Source of the DNA: Cristatella mucedo | Taxonomy: Eukaryota; Bryozoa; Phylactolaemata; Cristatellidae | Length of the DNA stretch: 64,000 nt | Reading direction: 5' to 3' | NCBI GenBank assembly: GCA_009760855.2 | Contig: WPIO01000078.1 | Location: 1,616,001 to 1,680,000 of the forward strand | The notes under the pieces: generated by a model | Seen by the model: the letters and a program-made list of their open reading frames with translations, nothing else | What the model was told of the DNA's origin: nothing | Database searches by the model: none | Shown: positions 60,150 through 64,000 of the stretch, piece after piece | Numbering within the stretch: the stretch's first letter is position 1 | How the letters are laid out: each line of letters begins with the position of its first letter | Made by a program: the position numbers and the translations under genes

Positions 60150-61345
60150 TACAGCCTTTAGGCTGACTATGAGGTTAATGGTAACATATACAGTGCTAAT
60201 TTGTAAATATGGTTAGTGTTAACATGCACGGTGACGGCACGCATAAGCGTACAAAGGACAAATCGCTAAGGGTTAGCAAGTGCTACAAGAAATATGTATT
60301 TTTTGCTTCTCTTTAAATTTTTTTAGGTCAGAGAAAATTGTGACGTAATTCGGGCGTGATTTCCAGGCTTTGGGATCGTACGAATTGAAGGCATGGTCCC
60401 CAAAGGATTTTAGGTTGGTTCTCGAGACGTTGCTACTAAATTTGAGTCAGAAGAGCGGGTGGTACTATGCCTAGCCTAGTTTAGGAGTCGTTTCGGTTGG
60501 GTAGGCTGGAGCCAAGGAATGAAGGGACCTAAAAGTGAGTGAATAAACTTAGAAGTGGACGAGCTGCTTGATTGGGTGCAGGTCGGCGAAACGTTGGCTA
60601 ATGTGGCAATTTCGCTGCTCACGACAGACTGGCTGCAGAGCTTTGCACCAGCTGTGAGCGCCTGATTTCACAGGCCATAGAAAAGAAAGCAGTGAGTTAC
60701 AGAAGTCGGAACGAGATGTCACAAATGCATAGACCAATTTGGATGTATTAACCCTGTCTAAATAAACACACATTCTGGAAATGAGGCCTAGCTGAAAGTC
60801 AACAGTCGATTGTGGAGCTCGTGTGCCTGCCTAATGAAAGGTCGCTTTTAAATAGGACATCTAGAGTTCGTGAAGATGCTACTAGAGATAAGCTGGCAGA
60901 ACCAATTTTGACTGCTATTCTTTCCAGTTTCTGCGTGACACTTGGTATGCCCATAGCCTATTAAGTTGAGTTTTTCAAGCTTCATCACGAGAAAGTTTTC
61001 TGCCATCCATGAGCATATTACAGCTATAATGCAGCAAAAGAGTTCAGAGAGTTTGATGTGCTAGAGGACCCGGAGAGAAAAAGCATAGGTACTGCTAAAT
61101 GTCGTCTGCATAGAAGTGAAAGCCTAGATTGTGCTTGGCAATCAAATCGGTAAGTCCGAGGCTACAAATTGTGAAAAAAGTGGACCGGGCACAGTGTATT
61201 GATGCACCCCGTACTTTAGCGGTTCTTCGAATGATCTTTGCCTGCTTACATCAATACTCTGGAGTCTTCCACTAAGATATGATCTAAGCCATTGCAGTGC
61301 TGCGTCCTTCCCCAATGCGAGCAGCATGGAAGAATTCTTCGGCTG
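60150..61345 (-). mobile_element. LINE-A fragment including RT YADD box
   Basis: Reads on the minus strand from ALQWLRSYLSGRLQSIDVSR (near 61290) through YADD (plus 61101-61112) to the C-terminal coding end. Many frameshifts. The 3' tail hairpin is not seen at this end. Confidence 0.85.
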
Positions 61346-62034
61346 TACTAGATAGAAAATTCGACCAAAAATCGAATAGGAATGCTGTGTCTTTTAGTTC
61401 GACTGGAGGCAGACCTTCGGCATAAATTTATAAGGAAGCTACTTACGTAGAATAGCATGGCGGATGCTAAAATAGCAACTGCGACGGTGAATCCGTGTGA
61501 AGTTTAGGTCGCGGTTTACCCACAGCTTATGATTTAGCAAGGAGCATTGTTGCTGAACCAACTGAAAGCAGTATTAATTGTAACTAGAACTTTAAGCACG
61601 ACACTATTGATTACATTGAGCTCGCTGACGCCGATAAATGAACAGAGAAGACCGTAGCATGCTGGAGTCATGTCAGTCTCCCAACCGATGTCTGGCCGCA
61701 AACAACAATGCCACTTGCCACTGCCAGTAGACGTAGCCAACACAACAGAAATAGCCCCACGACAGATCCACTCACCCATGGCTATTAACGAGTGCACTTG
61801 CTCAGACAACGTTTGAGCCCAGCAGGAAGTCAAGCTACACAATGTTTAAGGAGCTTGCTGATCATCTAAGATCATCGATTACAAAATCACTTTTGAATCT
61901 CTGTAATCAAGAAATGATGGTCAATGCTGAGATTCAATAATGAAATAAAAGCCAGGAAGTACTGGTTACACCTACAATAAAAAAAAAGACATATGCCACG
62001 TCCAACTCAACAAATGAATAAGAATACTTAGAAG
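61346..62034. other. Intergenic, nothing recognised
   Basis: A 102-residue minus frame (61534-61842) has no recognised motif. No repeat match was seen. Confidence 0.3.
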
Positions 62035-62240
62035 AAGATATTTGTACAGCGCCACCAGGGAACTTAATCTCTGTCTAAGCACTTTACCTATGATGTAGAG
62101 AAGGTGGGATACAATGGTTAGTGGTAGGACACACAATTTCATTAATAGTAAAAATAACACACTTGATAAAGCGCCCTCAGAGAGCTCTACTTCTCCCTAG
62201 GCGCTCTACATTTGCTGCACAAGAAAAGCATAAGAATGAC
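62035..62240 (-). mobile_element. Two stacked LINE-A/SINE-2-type tails
   Basis: A decayed tail at 62045-62125 (cagcgccaccagggaactt) is followed by a fresher one at 62155-62220 (gataaagcgccctcagagag). This suggests one insertion into the AT tail of another. Confidence 0.7.
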
Positions 62241-62722
62241 TGACACACATTCTATCTACGTGTACTTGTCTCAATTTGTAGCTAAATTGATTTATACAGA
62301 CTAAGTTGATGTTAAGTGGAAGATTTGGCTGATGCAGGCAGTGTCGTAAGTCCAAGAGGATCAACGAAGTATACAAAAATCGTAAAACAAAATTGAAGGT
62401 AGCAATTGAAAGAGGGCCGAAGGCGAGTGAACGAAGCTCTTCAGCAATGACAGCGAAAGTCAAAACTGACACGAGGAGTGAAAATGCGAAGACAGCTTTA
62501 TGAGGATTGACTGGCTATGATTAGTTCAGGACGTGGGGTTTTTCGAAAAGCTAAGCCCGATGGAAAATATGGGGCCTCTGAAAGTGATGCATATAAAGTT
62601 CCTCTATTCCACTGCAGACATACTTCCAAGAAGCCAGGACGATCTGCAGGACGAGCTCGTGTAAGAAGCATTTTTTGACAAAGTGAAGAGCAAGTTCGAG
62701 AACGAGAGCGCGACCCTCTGCT

Positions 62723-63030
<308 letters not shown>

Positions 63031-63044
63031 GAGGTAGGATGGGG

Positions 63045-63167
63045 AGTTCACAACTCAGGTCCTGGGTTCGAGTCCTGCAGCAAGCAGTTCTGTATTGCCT
63101 ACTAAAAGCGGGGCGATAGCCGTTAAGGCTCTTCTGACACTATACAAATGAGGCCGTTTAATCAAGT
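63045..63167 (+). mobile_element. SINE-1 copy, 5' part shortened
   Basis: gtcctgggttcgagtcctgc (B box), a gcgatagccgttaaggctc body, and atgaggccgtttaatcaa near the end. It directly follows the GA microsatellite. Confidence 0.75.
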
Positions 63168-63307
63168 ACAGTTTTCTTAGAGAGAAAATGAGGTGAGGGA
63201 GGAAAGAGAGGGAGTGAGAGAGAAGCAGAGAGGTGTGAGAAACGGTACTGGCGTCTACTGTAGTTCCATTGTATGCAGGGTCCTCTGATAAGCCGCTGGT
63301 GAACAGC

Positions 63308-63597
63308 TGTTAGGAACATCACCGAGAGGGGCCAGTGCACAGCTGTGGTCCACCTGTGATGTGGTGTGGACACAGGCTGGTAACCCGCTGGTGACCAGAT
63401 GGTGGATTCACCATCAGGGTCGGCCGGCTCACAGTTGTGGTCCTCCTATATGAATCATCGGGGTCGACCTGAGGAGAGGAGAGTCGAGCGGAAGAAGGGG
63501 GCGAAGGAAGCCGTGCGTCCTTCGGCTCCATGCGTCGTGCAATAAACTGTTGGCGTTGTTCATCAGCTTGGCTGTGCGAACCGAACGACACCTACCA
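63308..63597 (+). mobile_element. Possible solo LTR
   Basis: Starts TGTTAGG and ends CCTACCA (near-inverted ends), with a TATA-like ctatatgaa near 63448 and caataaactgttg at about 63540. No matching 5-bp target duplication is visible, so this is tentative. Confidence 0.25.
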
Positions 63598-63762
63598 AGA
63601 GTGCGAATAGTAAGCAAACACTCCAATCTAAAAGAGATTAACGTACACGGAAGGCCTGAGCATAAGGGTCTGCCGAGCTTAATAAGTGAATGCAGCAAAT
63701 CAATACAGCTACGCTCTGCCACCGACCAGTCACACCAGCCGCTCGGTGCTAGGGAGCAAAGG

Positions 63763-63945
63763 AGTGGTGAGCCGTGATGGCACACTAGGTAAGGCGGTTG
63801 CTTTCACAACCTCGGTCCCGAGATGGTGGGTTTGATTCCTGCCGTAGGCGACTCTGTATCGCCACTGCAAGCGGTGGTGATAGCCGTAAAGGCTCTTTCG
63901 TCGCTATACAAAAAGAGGCTGTCGAATCAGCTGGGATTTTTTTTC
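63763..63945 (+). mobile_element. SINE-1, full-length-looking copy
   Basis: ggtgagccgtgatggcacactaggtaaggcgg head, B box gggtttgattcc, gccactgcaagcggtggtga body, and an end aaaaagaggctgtcgaatca with a T-rich tail. Confidence 0.9.
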
Positions 63946-64000
63946 CCGAGATCGAGGTGCAGTCGGTTTTTCAGCCTGCCGGGTCGGATGGCAATCTTCT

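Noticed and set aside
63763-63850. tRNA gene
   Set aside because: The tRNA-like head is joined to the SINE-1 body found in many copies; no clean acceptor stem or CCA context.

Overview
This is an animal (metazoan) nuclear DNA window. It has short exons with GT/AG introns, vertebrate-like orthologues, dense LINE and tRNA-SINE debris, and long dinucleotide microsatellites. No bacterial operon, rRNA or CRISPR array is seen. The gene set does not fix the species. The repeats suggest an invertebrate, but this is only inferred.

Four split protein-coding genes were reconstructed by eye, exon by exon, with every reading phase matching across each junction. (1) PUS3, minus strand, starts at 17884 and runs left. 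Eleven exons (about 376 residues) are found down to 3376, but the C-terminal end was not located. (2) MAD2L2/REV7, plus strand, 18153-33133, seven exons, 214 residues, complete. PUS3 and MAD2L2 are head to head with 268 bp between start codons. (3) NUDT8-like CoA diphosphatase, plus strand, 38000-43571, four exons, 239 residues, complete, with a mitochondrial-type N-terminus. (4) A CDCA3/Tome-1-like mitotic regulator, minus strand, 53718-48268, four exons, 317 residues, all introns phase 1, ending in a KEN box. The genes do not form a pathway. They are unrelated housekeeping functions (tRNA pseudouridylation, translesion synthesis/HORMA signalling, CoA turnover, mitotic entry).

Introns and intergenic DNA are filled with 3' fragments of two CR1/L2-like LINE families: LINE-A, with a hairpin tail and (ATT)n, and LINE-B. 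There are also two tRNA-derived SINE families, a hAT-type MITE with target-site duplication, and a palindromic foldback element in two copies. Possible LTR remnants lie near 55.2-55.8 kb and 63.3-63.6 kb. SINE-2 carries the same 3' hairpin as LINE-A, which suggests it is mobilised by LINE-A.

Layout: 1-3.4 kb PUS3 downstream/intron with LINE and SINE; 3.4-17.9 kb PUS3; 17.9-18.15 kb shared promoter; 18.15-33.1 kb MAD2L2; 33.1-38 kb repeat-rich intergenic; 38-43.6 kb NUDT8; 43.6-48.3 kb LINE-rich intergenic; 48.3-53.7 kb CDCA3-like; 53.7-64 kb intergenic with microsatellites, LINEs and several open frames I cannot identify.
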